Shown: piece after piece, positions 1 through 6,917 of the stretch | Layout: the number at the start of each line of letters is the position of its first letter | Position numbering within the stretch: the stretch's first letter is position 1 | NCBI GenBank assembly: GCA_946477805.1 | Contig: CAMKZP010000039.1 | Span: 1 to 13,339, forward strand | Length of the DNA: 13,339 nt | Direction of reading: 5' to 3' | DNA from: an uncultured Enterobacter sp. | GTDB taxonomy: Bacteria > Pseudomonadota > Gammaproteobacteria > Enterobacterales > Enterobacteriaceae | Translations under genes and position numbers: made by a program | The notes under the pieces: model-generated | What the model was told of the DNA's origin: nothing | Seen by the model: the letters and a program-made list of their open reading frames with translations, nothing else | The model's database searches: none

Positions 1-14
1 ATTTAACGCTGAAA

Positions 15-45
15 TACCGCTTGCCGGATAACCGGCAAGACGGTA
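15..45. repeat. Imperfect palindrome, REP-like hairpin
   Basis: TACCG plus CTTGCCGG (15-27) pairs with CCGGCAAG plus CGGTA (32-45), with an ATAA loop and one bulged A at 40, giving a 13-pair stem. The GCCGGATAA core recalls enterobacterial REP sequences, but the element is shorter and no run of T follows it. It lies in the intergenic space beyond the 3' end of tas. The gene to the left is outside the window; in E. coli it would be lplT, converging on tas. It could be a REP-type repeat or part of a terminator for that gene. Confidence 0.5.
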
Positions 46-46
46 T

Positions 47-63
47 CTCTCCCACAGGGAGAG
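47..63. repeat. Short perfect hairpin, CTCTCCC-ACA-GGGAGAG
   Basis: A perfect 7-bp inverted repeat with a 3-base loop sits directly between the palindrome at 15-45 and the terminator at 77-102. From memory, similar CTCTCCC/GGGAGAG intergenic hairpins are frequent in Enterobacter, Klebsiella and Salmonella genomes. It most likely belongs to such a dispersed family, but that cannot be tested here. Confidence 0.45.
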
Positions 64-76
64 GGGGCAAACCCTA

Positions 77-102
77 AAAACGGCAACGTGCGTTGCCGTT
101 TT
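77..102. terminator. Bidirectional intrinsic terminator downstream of tas
   Basis: AAAACGGCAACG (77-88) and CGTTGCCGTTTT (91-102) are perfect reverse complements, and both flanks supply a T tract when read outward. It begins 7 bases past the tas stop codon, so it should end tas transcription on the minus strand. It should also end any convergent transcript entering from the left. Confidence 0.85.
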
Positions 103-109
103 GCTTTTA

Positions 110-1150
110 TCACGGTGCAGGATAAGTATAAATCTGATGCACCGCTTCAATCTCCGCTAACACCTCTTCGCTCAGGTTCAGATGGAAGCTCTCAATGTTC
201 GTTTTCAGCTGTTCCATGGTCGTTGCGCCCAGCAGCGTACTCGCCACAAACGGCTGACGACGGACGAAGGCGAGCGCCATCTGCGCAGGATCAAGTCCGT
301 GACGTCTGGCGATATCCACATAAGCCGCGACGGCTCTCTGCGTCTGCTCGCCGCTGTAGCGGGTAAAGCGGCTGAACAGGGTGTTACGCGCCCCGGCAGG
401 CTTCGCGCCGTTCAGGTATTTTCCCGTCAACGTACCAAAGCCGAGGCATGAATAGGCGAGGAGCTCCACCTCTTCATACTGCGTGACTTCAGCCAGGCCC
501 ACTTCATAGCTGCGGTTTAACAGGCTGTAAGGGTTTTGGATGGTGACGATGCGCGGGAGATCGTGTTTATCGGCGAGATGCAGGTAGCGCATCACGCCAA
601 ACGCCGTTTCGTTCGAGACGCCAATGTAGCGGATCTTGCCCGCACGCTGGCACTCCGTCAGGGCTTCCAGCGTTTCCAGCAGGGAAACCGCGGGGGCGCT
701 CTCGTTCCAGCTGTAGCCGAGCTTGCCAAAACAGTTGGTTGGACGCTGCGGCCAGTGCACCTGGTAAAGATCGAGATAGTCAGTCTGCAGCCGCTTCAGG
801 CTCGCATCCAGCGCTGCGCGAATGTTCTTACGATCGAGGATCTGATTAGGGCGGATCCCGGCGTCGTTATTACGCGAGGGACCGCTGACCTTAGAGGCTA
901 AAACCAGCTTTTCGCGGTTGCCGCGTTTTGCCAGCCAGTTGCCCACGTAGGTTTCGGTCAGTCCCTGCGTTTCCGGGCGAGGGGGAACAGGGTACATCTC
1001 GGCCACGTCAATCAGGTTAATGCCCTGGCTGACGGCGTAATCGAGTTGAGCATGGGCATCGGCTTCGCTGTTTTGTTCACCAAATGTCATCGTGCCCAAC
1101 CCCAGTTGGCTGATCTCCAGAGCGCTGTGGGGGATACGGTGATAATGCAT
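110..1150 (-). CDS. tas: Tas, NADP(H)-dependent aldo-keto reductase
   Basis: Cytoplasmic aldo-keto reductase of the (beta/alpha)8-barrel superfamily, 346 residues, the same length as E. coli Tas. The catalytic tetrad is visible: Asp48 and Tyr53 in the DVAEMY segment, Lys87 in LASKVSG and His132 in YQVHWPQRP. In E. coli, Tas was found as a plasmid-borne suppressor of tyrosine auxotrophy in starved cells; its physiological substrate is unsettled, so only NADPH-dependent carbonyl reduction is a safe assignment. The start at 1150 is supported by AAGGAAG about 7 bases upstream on the minus strand. It is the last gene of the mutH-ygdR-tas series but is separated from ygdR by a terminator, so it probably has its own promoter. 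A weak candidate reads TTGCTT (1225-1230) and TATATT (1204-1209) with a short 15-base spacer. Confidence 0.95.
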   Translation of the reverse strand: MHYHRIPHSALEISQLGLGTMTFGEQNSEADAHAQLDYAVSQGINLIDVAEMYPVPPRPETQGLTETYVGNWLAKRGNREKLVLASKVSGPSRNNDAGIRPNQILDRKNIRAALDASLKRLQTDYLDLYQVHWPQRPTNCFGKLGYSWNESAPAVSLLETLEALTECQRAGKIRYIGVSNETAFGVMRYLHLADKHDLPRIVTIQNPYSLLNRSYEVGLAEVTQYEEVELLAYSCLGFGTLTGKYLNGAKPAGARNTLFSRFTRYSGEQTQRAVAAYVDIARRHGLDPAQMALAFVRRQPFVASTLLGATTMEQLKTNIESFHLNLSEEVLAEIEAVHQIYTYPAP

Positions 1151-1240
1151 AGCCGGCTTCCTTTATTTAAATACGGACAGCGTCAGGAACCTCCCGACAA
1201 AGGAATATAAACATGGCAGAGGGGAAGCAAAAGGGGAAGG

Positions 1241-1275
1241 AAAAAATCAAAAAGGCCAGCAAGCCACTGACCTTT
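1241..1275 (-). terminator. Intrinsic terminator of ygdR
   Basis: Read on the minus strand, AAAGGTCAG pairs with CTGGCCTTT (9 pairs, one G-U) around a 7-base loop, followed by TTGATTTTTT. It starts 6 bases beyond the ygdR stop codon. It should separate ygdR transcription from tas. Confidence 0.8.
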
Positions 1276-1281
1276 AACTGT

Positions 1282-1500
1282 TTATCGCTCGATAATTTGT
1301 GAAACGTCGTCGCGATTAATCTGCATATTATTACCCGCCTGATCGCGGTAGCTCACCAGACCGGTGTCATCGTCGACTTCCGGTTTACCGTCGGTCAGGA
1401 TCATACGACCATCTTTTGTCGCCATGACGTAATCACTGCTACAGCCCGATACCGCACACGCTAAACCCACAGCTGAAATTAACACTGCCCATTTTTTCAT
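1282..1500 (-). CDS. ygdR: YgdR, small YgdI/YgdR-family (DUF903) lipoprotein
   Basis: Predicted 72-residue lipoprotein. The N terminus has two lysines, a hydrophobic stretch (residues 4-16) and a lipobox ending Val-Ser-Gly-Cys20. Cys20 would be diacylated by Lgt, whose gene is in this window, and cleaved by signal peptidase II. Ser at +2 favours delivery to the outer membrane. The mature part (SSDYVMATKDGRMILTDGKP onward) is a small beta-strand domain of the YgdI/YgdR type; its function is unknown. I chose the ATG at 1500 over an in-frame GTG at 1515 because GAGG lies 9 bases before it and it gives the usual family length. A TATGAT -10-like hexamer lies upstream at about 1526-1531 without a clear -35. 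In E. coli, ygdQ lies between mutH and ygdR; here only about 130 noncoding bases remain. Confidence 0.9.
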   Translation of the reverse strand: MKKWAVLISAVGLACAVSGCSSDYVMATKDGRMILTDGKPEVDDDTGLVSYRDQAGNNMQINRDDVSQIIER

Positions 1501-1628
1501 CGTTATCATCCTCACCTGGCTCGTATCAAATCATAGTGTAGTAATAACCTGATATTTCGACAGGAGGAAGGGGGAGAATCTTAAAAAACAGGCGATGGTG
1601 TTAAACAGAGCCCATTTCCGTTAAAAAG

Positions 1629-2321
1629 CTAGGTTCTGAGTAAGAAATGGCGAGCCAGCAGCGCGCCTGTGAAGTTCTTTTTAAGGTAGAAGCCGCGAGG
1701 CAACGTGAGGATCGGCTCACCGCGTGCGCCAACGGCTTCCGTAAGCGCCTTGCTGTTAGCCGCTTTAGGCCTGATCTGTAGCACTTCGCCGTGTCGGGCG
1801 GTAATACGCTCGACGTGCCCTAAAACGATCATATCCATCAGCTCTTCCCAGTCCTGGCTCAGTTGCCTCTCCTCCTCTTCGTCAGGGCTCCAGAGCAGAG
1901 GCGCGCCCACGCGGCGTTCCGCGAGCGGGATCAGCCTGTCTCCCTCTACCGGTACCCATAGCACCCGCTTGAGCTTATGGCGAACGTGGCTGGTTTCCCA
2001 TGTCACGCCGCTGTTGCCCGTAAGCGGCGCAACGCACACGAACGTGGTTTCCAGCGGCCGCCCCCGGCTGTCCACGGGGATGGTTTTCAGCTCAACGCCG
2101 AGGGCAGCAAAATCCTGTTCCGGCTTACTGCCCGCGCTGGCGCCAAGCCACAGCTCGAGCAGCATGCCAATCCAGCCTTTATCGCGCTTAAGATCGTGCG
2201 GTATGGGCAAGTTTGCCATTGCGGCCAGCTCCCCAAGCGAAAAACCCGCCAGACGCTGCGCCTGATGCAACAGCTGGGCTTCACTGGCTGGTGCAGACAA
2301 TAGCGGCGCAAGTGAATGCAT
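1629..2321 (-). CDS. mutH: MutH, methyl-directed mismatch repair endonuclease
   Basis: Sequence-specific endonuclease that nicks the unmethylated strand at hemimethylated GATC sites once activated by MutS-MutL, directing strand-specific repair. The protein is 230 residues, normal for the family. The DX(n)EXK active site shared with type II restriction enzymes such as Sau3AI is intact: Asp70, Glu77 and Lys79 in the segments PEQDFAAL and GVELKT. The frame stays open upstream to an ATG at 2489, but the start at 2321 (MHSLAPLL) matches known MutH N termini and has AGGTAA 5 bases before it. The extension would run through AT-rich DNA carrying a DnaA box. mutH is divergent from rppH across a 683-base intergenic region. 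Confidence 0.96.
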   Translation of the reverse strand: MHSLAPLLSAPASEAQLLHQAQRLAGFSLGELAAMANLPIPHDLKRDKGWIGMLLELWLGASAGSKPEQDFAALGVELKTIPVDSRGRPLETTFVCVAPLTGNSGVTWETSHVRHKLKRVLWVPVEGDRLIPLAERRVGAPLLWSPDEEEERQLSQDWEELMDMIVLGHVERITARHGEVLQIRPKAANSKALTEAVGARGEPILTLPRGFYLKKNFTGALLARHFLLRT

Positions 2322-2507
2322 AACATTACCTTTTTGATTAAAAATTGAACTGAAAAACGGTCCCCTGTGGATAGAGTTTAACTTTTTCTGAGTAAATATG
2401 CCATGTGCATGATTTATAGATTGTTTTATCTCATTAATTTCGGCATGCGCCAGCCAAAAAACAGGTTGTTCAAATCTGGTCACTGACAATAAACAGGATC
2501 TTACACC

Positions 2508-2650
2508 ATGTTATCCACAGAAAAGTGGGATAACTGGGAATAACCCCCACTACTGTTTCGATTTACAGCCTTGACGTGCGACGAAAATCGAATTTTCACA
2601 CAAATTGTGCCTAACTTATTGGCACAATCTGTGGATAAAACCGACGCTGT
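2508..2650 (+). pseudogene. ygdT: ygdT-like reading frame interrupted by an in-frame stop
   Basis: The frame from ATG 2508 reads MLSTEKWDNWE and then meets TAA at 2541-2543. Past the stop, the same frame continues PPLLFRFTALTCDE and, after a divergent stretch, LAQSVDK. From memory this parallels the 48-residue E. coli YgdT product (MLSTESWDNCE, then KPPLLFPFTALTCDE, ending near SVDK), where the stop is a lysine codon. The frame overlaps the DnaA boxes at 2511-2519, 2592-2600, 2606-2614 and 2630-2638: TTATCCACAG encodes the LST part, and TGTGGATAA the SVDK part. The simplest reading is that nucleotide conservation reflects DARS2 and that ygdT is not a protein gene in this organism. The comparison rests on recall of the E. 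coli sequence, and the end position is approximate. Confidence 0.55.
2604..2628. repeat. Perfect inverted repeat ATTGTGCC-9-GGCACAAT
   Basis: Perfect 8-bp arms (2604-2611, 2621-2628) are separated by TAACTTATT. The repeat sits between the weak DnaA boxes at 2592-2614 and the perfect box at 2630-2638, within the presumed DARS2 core. Its inner 15 bases approach the Fis pattern G-N2-YR-N2-W-N2-YR-N2-C with one mismatch. It may be a protein site, or two opposed DnaA half-sites (GTGCC/GGCAC). Confidence 0.5.
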
Positions 2651-3004
2651 TCGATCTTTCATCAGCACAAGGATCGCTGGTGTGACGAACGTCACGTTAT
2701 TGGCTTTAAAGACGCAGCTGATGGTGTTAATGATATGAAGTATAAAGGATTATTAAAATGCGTTCTCAGGGGGGCGTTTGGTCGTTATCAGGTTGTCCAT
2801 CGGTAATTCCATACTTCTTCACAACTATATCCACAGAAAAGGTGAATAAAATTGGCTTCACTGAGGCTCATCTGTTTATAACTTGCCCCCAATTTGTGAG
2901 TTATTCAAATGTTATTAGGTTGCAGGCCTGTAAGAGAGTGGTTTACCGCCTCTCAGTAGTGTGAAACAATCATTCATATATAAGGTTTAGTTTGGGGTAG
3001 TCCG

Positions 3005-3535
3005 GTGATTGATGACGATGGCTACCGCCCAAACGTAGGAATAGTAATTTGTAATCGCCAGGGCCAGGTTATGTGGGCAAGGCGATATGGTCAGCACTCC
3101 TGGCAGTTCCCGCAAGGTGGGATCAATCCAGGAGAGTCCCCAGAACAAGCGATGTACCGGGAGCTGTTTGAAGAGGTTGGTTTAAGCCGCAAAGATGTTC
3201 GCATCCTGGCTTCGACCCGCAACTGGTTGCGTTACAAGTTACCGAAACGTTTGGTGCGTTGGGACACAAAGCCGGTTTGTATCGGCCAGAAACAAAAATG
3301 GTTTCTGCTGCAGTTGGTGGGCAACGATTCAGATATCAATATGCAAACCAGCAGCACGCCTGAGTTTGATGGCTGGCGCTGGGTAAGCTACTGGTATCCT
3401 GTTCGTCAGGTCGTGTCGTTTAAACGCGACGTTTACCGTAGGGTGATGAAAGAGTTCGCAGGTGTTGTCATGCAGCTTCAGGAGGCTCCTCCCAAGCCGC
3501 AGAGCGCACCTGCCTGGCGACGTAAACGAGGTTAA
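3005..3535 (+). CDS. rppH: RppH, RNA 5' pyrophosphohydrolase (Nudix)
   Basis: Converts 5'-tri- or diphosphate mRNA ends to monophosphate, which stimulates RNase E-dependent decay. The protein has 176 residues, identical in length to E. coli RppH. The complete Nudix box spans residues 38-60 (G38 to E44, then R52-E53-L-F-E56-E57-V-G59-L60), with Glu53, Glu56 and Glu57 as metal ligands. The C terminus is basic (WRRKRG). Translation starts at GTG 3005, as in E. coli; a GGGG about 8 bases upstream is a weak ribosome-binding site and no in-frame ATG gives a full Nudix fold. It is followed by ptsP after 12 bases, so the two are probably co-transcribed. The upstream DARS2-like region must contain its promoter. 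Confidence 0.97.
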   Translation: MIDDDGYRPNVGIVICNRQGQVMWARRYGQHSWQFPQGGINPGESPEQAMYRELFEEVGLSRKDVRILASTRNWLRYKLPKRLVRWDTKPVCIGQKQKWFLLQLVGNDSDINMQTSSTPEFDGWRWVSYWYPVRQVVSFKRDVYRRVMKEFAGVVMQLQEAPPKPQSAPAWRRKRG

Positions 3536-3547
3536 GCTACGCAAATC

Positions 3548-5794
3548 ATGCTCACCCGCCTGCGAGAAATAGTCGAGAAGGTTGCCAGTGCGCCTCGTCT
3601 GAACGAGGCGCTGAATATCCTGGTGACGGACATCTGTCTTGCGATGGAAACCGACGTCTGTTCGGTGTATCTGGCCGACCATGACCGACGTTGCTATTAC
3701 CTGATGGCGACCCGCGGTTTGAAAAAACCGCGAGGCCGCACGGTTACGCTTGCCTTTGATGAAGGTATCGTTGGCCTGGTCGGGCGTCTTGCTGAACCTA
3801 TTAACCTTGCCGACGCGCAAAAGCACCCCAGCTTCAAATACATCCCCTCCGTGAAAGAAGAGCGTTTCCGCGCGTTTCTTGGCGTACCTATTATCCAGCG
3901 TCGTCAGCTGCTCGGCGTACTCGTGGTCCAGCAGCGCGAGCTTCGCCAGTATGATGAAAGCGAAGAGTCGTTCCTCGTCACGCTCGCCACACAGATGGCC
4001 GCGATCCTCTCTCAGTCCCAGCTGGCTGCTCTGTTTGGGCAGTACCGCCACACGCGAATTCGCGCGCTTCCGGCATCACCGGGCGTAGCCATTGCGGAAG
4101 GCTGGATGGACGCCACGCTGCCGCTGATGGAGCAGGTTTACGAAGCCTCCACGCTTGATGAAGCTCTCGAGCGTGAACGCCTTACCGCCGCGCTGGAAGA
4201 GGCGGCAAATGAATTTCGTCGTTACAGCAAACGTTTCGCCGCGGGTGCGCAAAAAGAGACGGCGGCCATATTTGACCTCTATTCACACCTGCTCTCCGAC
4301 GCGCGCCTTCGCCGCGAGCTGTTTGCTGAGGTGGATAAAGGCGCGGTGGCGGAGTGGGCTGTTAAAAAGGTCATCGAGAAATTCGCCGATCAGTTTGCGG
4401 CGCTGACCGACGGCTATCTAAAAGAGCGTGCTGGCGATCTGCGTTCGCTGGGGCAGCGTCTGCTGTTCCACCTCGATGATACCATTCAGGGGGCGAATGC
4501 CTGGCCCAAGCGCTTTGTGCTGGTTGCCGATGAGCTTTCAGCAACGACGCTGGCGGAAATGCCGCAGGACAGGCTGGCGGGCGTCGTCGTGCGCGATGGC
4601 GCCGCCAACTCTCATGCCGCCATTATGGTGCGCGCGCTCGGCATCCCGACGGTTATGGGGGCGGATATCCAGCCGTCGGTATTGCACCGACGCACGCTGG
4701 TGGTAGACGGGTATCGCGGCGAGCTGTTGGTCGATCCTGAGCCGGTTCTCCTGCAGGAATATCAGCGGCTCATTAGCGAAGAGAATGAATTAAGCAAGCT
4801 GGCGGAAGATGACGTTAACCTGCCTGCGCAGCTTAAAAGCGGCGAGCGGGTGAAAGTGATGCTCAACGCCGGCCTGAGCCCTGAACATGAAGAGAAGCTC
4901 GGCAGCCGCATCGACGGCATCGGGCTCTACCGCACCGAAATTCCCTTTATGCTGCAAAGCGGCTTTCCGTCCGAGGAGGAGCAGGTCGCGCAGTATCAGG
5001 GCATGCTGCAGATGTTTAACGACAAGCCGGTCACGCTGCGTACCCTGGACGTCGGGGCGGATAAACAGCTGCCGTACATGCCGATCAGTGAAGAGAACCC
5101 GTGCCTCGGCTGGCGTGGGATCCGCATTACGCTCGACCAGCCGGAGATCTTCCTGATCCAGGTTCGCGCCATGCTGCGCGCGAACGCGGCGACGGGCAAC
5201 CTCAGCATTTTATTGCCGATGGTCACCAGCATTGATGAGATCGATGAGGCAAAACGCCTGATCGAGCGCGCCGGCCGCGAAGTGGAAGAGATGATCGGCT
5301 ATGCGATCCCTAAACCGCGTATTGGCGTGATGCTCGAAGTGCCGTCAATGGTCTTTATGCTGCCGCAGCTGGCAAGCCGCGTTGATTTTATCTCCGTTGG
5401 TACCAACGATTTGACGCAGTACATTCTGGCCGTGGACCGAAACAATACCCGCGTCGCCAGTATCTACGACAGCCTGCATCCGGCAATGCTACGGGCATTA
5501 GCGATGATTGTCCGTGAAGCGGAACAGTACGATCTCGACCTGCGCCTGTGCGGTGAGATGGCTGGAGATTCGATGTGTGTTGCGATCCTGATTGGCCTTG
5601 GGTTCCGCCATCTGTCCATGAACGGTCGTTCAGTTGCGCGCGTGAAGTATCTGCTGCGGCATATCGACTTTGACGATGCCCGCGAGCTGGCTGCACGCAG
5701 TCTGGAAGCCCAGCTGGCAACCGAAGTGCGCCATCAGGTGGCGGCCTTCATGGAGCGTCGGGGCATGGGCGGCCTGATCCGCGGCGGCCGCTAA
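3548..5794 (+). CDS. ptsP: PtsP, enzyme I of the nitrogen phosphotransferase system (EI-Ntr)
   Basis: First phosphotransferase of PTS-Ntr: it takes phosphate from phosphoenolpyruvate and passes it to NPr (PtsO), then EIIA-Ntr (PtsN), which regulates potassium transport and stress responses. The 748 residues match E. coli. An N-terminal GAF sensor domain (about 1-165, thought to bind glutamine) is followed by the PEP-utilising N-terminal domain (about 175-300). Next comes the swivelling phosphohistidine domain with His356 in GAANSHAAIMVRALGIPTVM, then the C-terminal TIM-barrel. The barrel shows DGIGLYRTE, the metal/PEP motif DFISVGTNDLTQYILAVDRN and the active-site cysteine in LRLCGEMAGD. The ATG at 3548 lacks a close Shine-Dalgarno sequence (the nearest GAGG is about 17 bases away, inside rppH), so translation may depend on ribosomes leaving rppH. 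Confidence 0.97.
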   Translation: MLTRLREIVEKVASAPRLNEALNILVTDICLAMETDVCSVYLADHDRRCYYLMATRGLKKPRGRTVTLAFDEGIVGLVGRLAEPINLADAQKHPSFKYIPSVKEERFRAFLGVPIIQRRQLLGVLVVQQRELRQYDESEESFLVTLATQMAAILSQSQLAALFGQYRHTRIRALPASPGVAIAEGWMDATLPLMEQVYEASTLDEALERERLTAALEEAANEFRRYSKRFAAGAQKETAAIFDLYSHLLSDARLRRELFAEVDKGAVAEWAVKKVIEKFADQFAALTDGYLKERAGDLRSLGQRLLFHLDDTIQGANAWPKRFVLVADELSATTLAEMPQDRLAGVVVRDGAANSHAAIMVRALGIPTVMGADIQPSVLHRRTLVVDGYRGELLVDPEPVLLQEYQRLISEENELSKLAEDDVNLPAQLKSGERVKVMLNAGLSPEHEEKLGSRIDGIGLYRTEIPFMLQSGFPSEEEQVAQYQGMLQMFNDKPVTLRTLDVGADKQLPYMPISEENPCLGWRGIRITLDQPEIFLIQVRAMLRANAATGNLSILLPMVTSIDEIDEAKRLIERAGREVEEMIGYAIPKPRIGVMLEVPSMVFMLPQLASRVDFISVGTNDLTQYILAVDRNNTRVASIYDSLHPAMLRALAMIVREAEQYDLDLRLCGEMAGDSMCVAILIGLGFRHLSMNGRSVARVKYLLRHIDFDDARELAARSLEAQLATEVRHQVAAFMERRGMGGLIRGGR
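4696..4703 (+). other. Chi site (GCTGGTGG)
   Basis: An exact Chi octamer, the recombination hotspot recognised by RecBCD, lies within ptsP on the plus strand. It would act on enzyme travelling leftward from a break to its right. The octamer overlaps codons for TLVVDG and needs no special explanation in coding DNA. I noticed no other copy in the window. Confidence 0.7.
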
Positions 5795-5939
5795 GCCGCT
5801 TATTACATTAATCGAGCCGTTTAATCCGCGGCTGGGGCGGGCGAGGCCACAGGCCGGGTCAACCCAGCGCACAGGCAACGTGAGTCGGGCGGGTATACAC
5901 ATCTTTTACATCTCAGGCGCATCCTCCGCGCTTGCCTTA

Positions 5940-5948
5940 TGCTATTAT
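5940..5948 (+). promoter_or_regulatory. Candidate extended -10 promoter of lgt
   Basis: TGCTATTAT fits the extended -10 pattern TGN-TATAAT with one mismatch and lies about 90 bases before the lgt start. No good -35 is present 17 bases upstream (CATCCT), as expected for extended -10 promoters. Transcription would begin near 5955, giving an 80-base leader. The remainder of the 241-base ptsP-lgt gap (5795-5939) has a few short GC-rich inverted repeats, such as AGCCG (5815-5819) with CGGCT (5829-5833), and no convincing terminator or gene. Confidence 0.5.
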
Positions 5949-5964
5949 TCGCAACCTTGGAGCA

Positions 5965-6011
5965 CCTGCCAACGGTAGGAATGCAATTCTACCGCTGTCC
6001 ATTTTCAGCGG
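5965..6011 (+). promoter_or_regulatory. Three overlapping, partly exclusive hairpins in the lgt leader
   Basis: Hairpin A is CCTGCC/GGTAGG (5965-5979, one G-U, AAC loop). Hairpin B is CGGTAGGA/TTCTACCG (5973-5994, 8 pairs with one G-U). Hairpin C is CCGCTG/CAGCGG (5992-6011, 8-base loop TCCATTTT). B shares bases with both A and C, so the RNA can form either B alone or A plus C. The lgt start codon follows 24 bases after C. Arrangements like this occur in attenuators and riboswitches, but there is no run of U marking a terminator, and the function is inferred. Confidence 0.4.
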
Positions 6012-6035
6012 AATAACAACATCTTGTGGTGACAG

Positions 6036-6911
6036 ATGAACGGTGGCTATCTGCATTTTCCGGAATTTGATCCGGTCATTTTCTCAGTAGGACCTGTCGC
6101 GCTGCACTGGTACGGTTTGATGTACCTGGTAGGCTTTATTTTTGCTATGTGGCTCGCGGGCCGTCGCGCCGGTCGTCCCGGCAGCGGCTGGACGAAGAAC
6201 GAAGTTGAAAACCTGCTTTATGCCGGTTTCCTCGGCGTATTCCTCGGTGGCCGTATCGGCTACGTCCTGTTCTATAACTTCCCGGTATTCCTGAACGATC
6301 CCCTTTACCTGTTCCGCGTCTGGGACGGCGGCATGTCCTTCCACGGCGGCCTGATCGGTGTGATCCTGGTGATGGTGATTTTCGCCAAACGGACCAAACG
6401 CAATTTCTTCCAGGTCGCTGACTTTATTGCTCCGCTGATCCCATTCGGGTTGGGTGCGGGTCGCTTGGGCAACTTTATCAACGGCGAACTGTGGGGGCGC
6501 GTCGATCCAAGCGTACCTTACACCATGCTGTTCCCGGGCTCCCGCGCAGAGGATATCGCGTTGCTGCCGTCTCATCCTGAGTGGCAATCCATCTTCGATA
6601 CCTACGGCTCTCTGCCGCGCCATATGTCTCAGCTTTATGAGCTGGCGCTGGAGGGCGTAGTGCTGTTTATCATTCTGAATCTCTTTATCCGCAAGCCGCG
6701 CCCGATGGGGGCTGTCTCCGGCCTGTTCCTGATCGGCTACGGTGCATTCCGTATTATCGTCGAGTTCTTCCGCCAGCCGGATCAACAGTTTACCGGCGAG
6801 TGGGTGCAGTACATCAGCATGGGGCAGATCCTCTCCATTCCGATGATTGTCGCGGGTGCCATTATGATGATTTGGGCCTATCGTCGTCGTCCACAGCAAC
6901 AACTTTCCTGA
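6036..6911 (+). CDS. lgt: Lgt, prolipoprotein diacylglyceryl transferase
   Basis: Inner-membrane enzyme that transfers diacylglycerol from phosphatidylglycerol to the lipobox cysteine of prolipoproteins, the first and essential step of lipoprotein maturation. The 291 residues match the E. coli length, with about seven hydrophobic membrane segments. Conserved features include His24 and Tyr26 (VALHWYG), His103 in the HGGL motif, and the Lgt signature around GLGAGRLGNFINGELWGRVD with Arg143, Asn146, Asn149 and Glu151. The C-terminal ARG/GLU-containing segment YGAFRIIVEFFRQPD is present. The start ATG at 6036 has GGTGA nearby upstream. The TGA stop (6909-6911) is the first part of the thyA Shine-Dalgarno sequence, so the two genes are translationally linked, as described for umpA/lgt-thyA in E. 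coli. Confidence 0.97.
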   Translation: MNGGYLHFPEFDPVIFSVGPVALHWYGLMYLVGFIFAMWLAGRRAGRPGSGWTKNEVENLLYAGFLGVFLGGRIGYVLFYNFPVFLNDPLYLFRVWDGGMSFHGGLIGVILVMVIFAKRTKRNFFQVADFIAPLIPFGLGAGRLGNFINGELWGRVDPSVPYTMLFPGSRAEDIALLPSHPEWQSIFDTYGSLPRHMSQLYELALEGVVLFIILNLFIRKPRPMGAVSGLFLIGYGAFRIIVEFFRQPDQQFTGEWVQYISMGQILSIPMIVAGAIMMIWAYRRRPQQQLS

Positions 6912-6917
6912 GGAACC

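Larger units (their letters stand above)
2322..3004. promoter_or_regulatory. mutH-rppH intergenic region: DARS2-equivalent DnaA-reactivating locus
   Basis: In E. coli the mutH-rppH (ygdP/nudH) intergenic region is DARS2, a noncoding element where ADP-DnaA is assembled and exchanged to ATP-DnaA, promoting timely initiation at oriC; IHF and Fis assist it. This 683-base stretch lies in the same place and carries a cluster of DnaA boxes. Two match TTATCCACA perfectly: 2511-2519 (+) and 2630-2638 (-). Five have one mismatch: CTATCCACA at 2366-2374 (-), TCATGCACA at 2404-2412 (-), ATTTTCACA at 2592-2600 (+), TTAGGCACA at 2606-2614 (-) and ATATCCACA at 2827-2835 (+). The closely packed boxes at 2592-2638 look like the core. 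I could not place IHF or Fis sites with confidence. The region must also hold the mutH and rppH promoters; possible -10 elements are TATAAA (2413-2418, minus) and TATATA (2977-2982, plus), neither with a convincing -35. Confidence 0.8.

Noticed and set aside
2322..2489. N-terminal extension of MutH by 56 residues
   Set aside because: The start at 2321 matches known MutH proteins and has a good Shine-Dalgarno sequence; the extension is AT-rich intergenic DNA containing a DnaA box.
2501..2695. 64-residue minus-strand open frame in the mutH-rppH gap
   Set aside because: It is formed over DnaA boxes and the opposing ygdT-like frame and has no family features.
2758..2964. 68-residue plus-strand open frame upstream of rppH
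   Set aside because: It spans a DnaA box in the DARS2-like region, lacks any recognisable domain, and its codon use is unlike neighbouring genes.
3329..4051. 240-residue minus-strand open frame across the rppH-ptsP junction
   Set aside because: Antisense to conserved rppH and ptsP with no protein-family resemblance.
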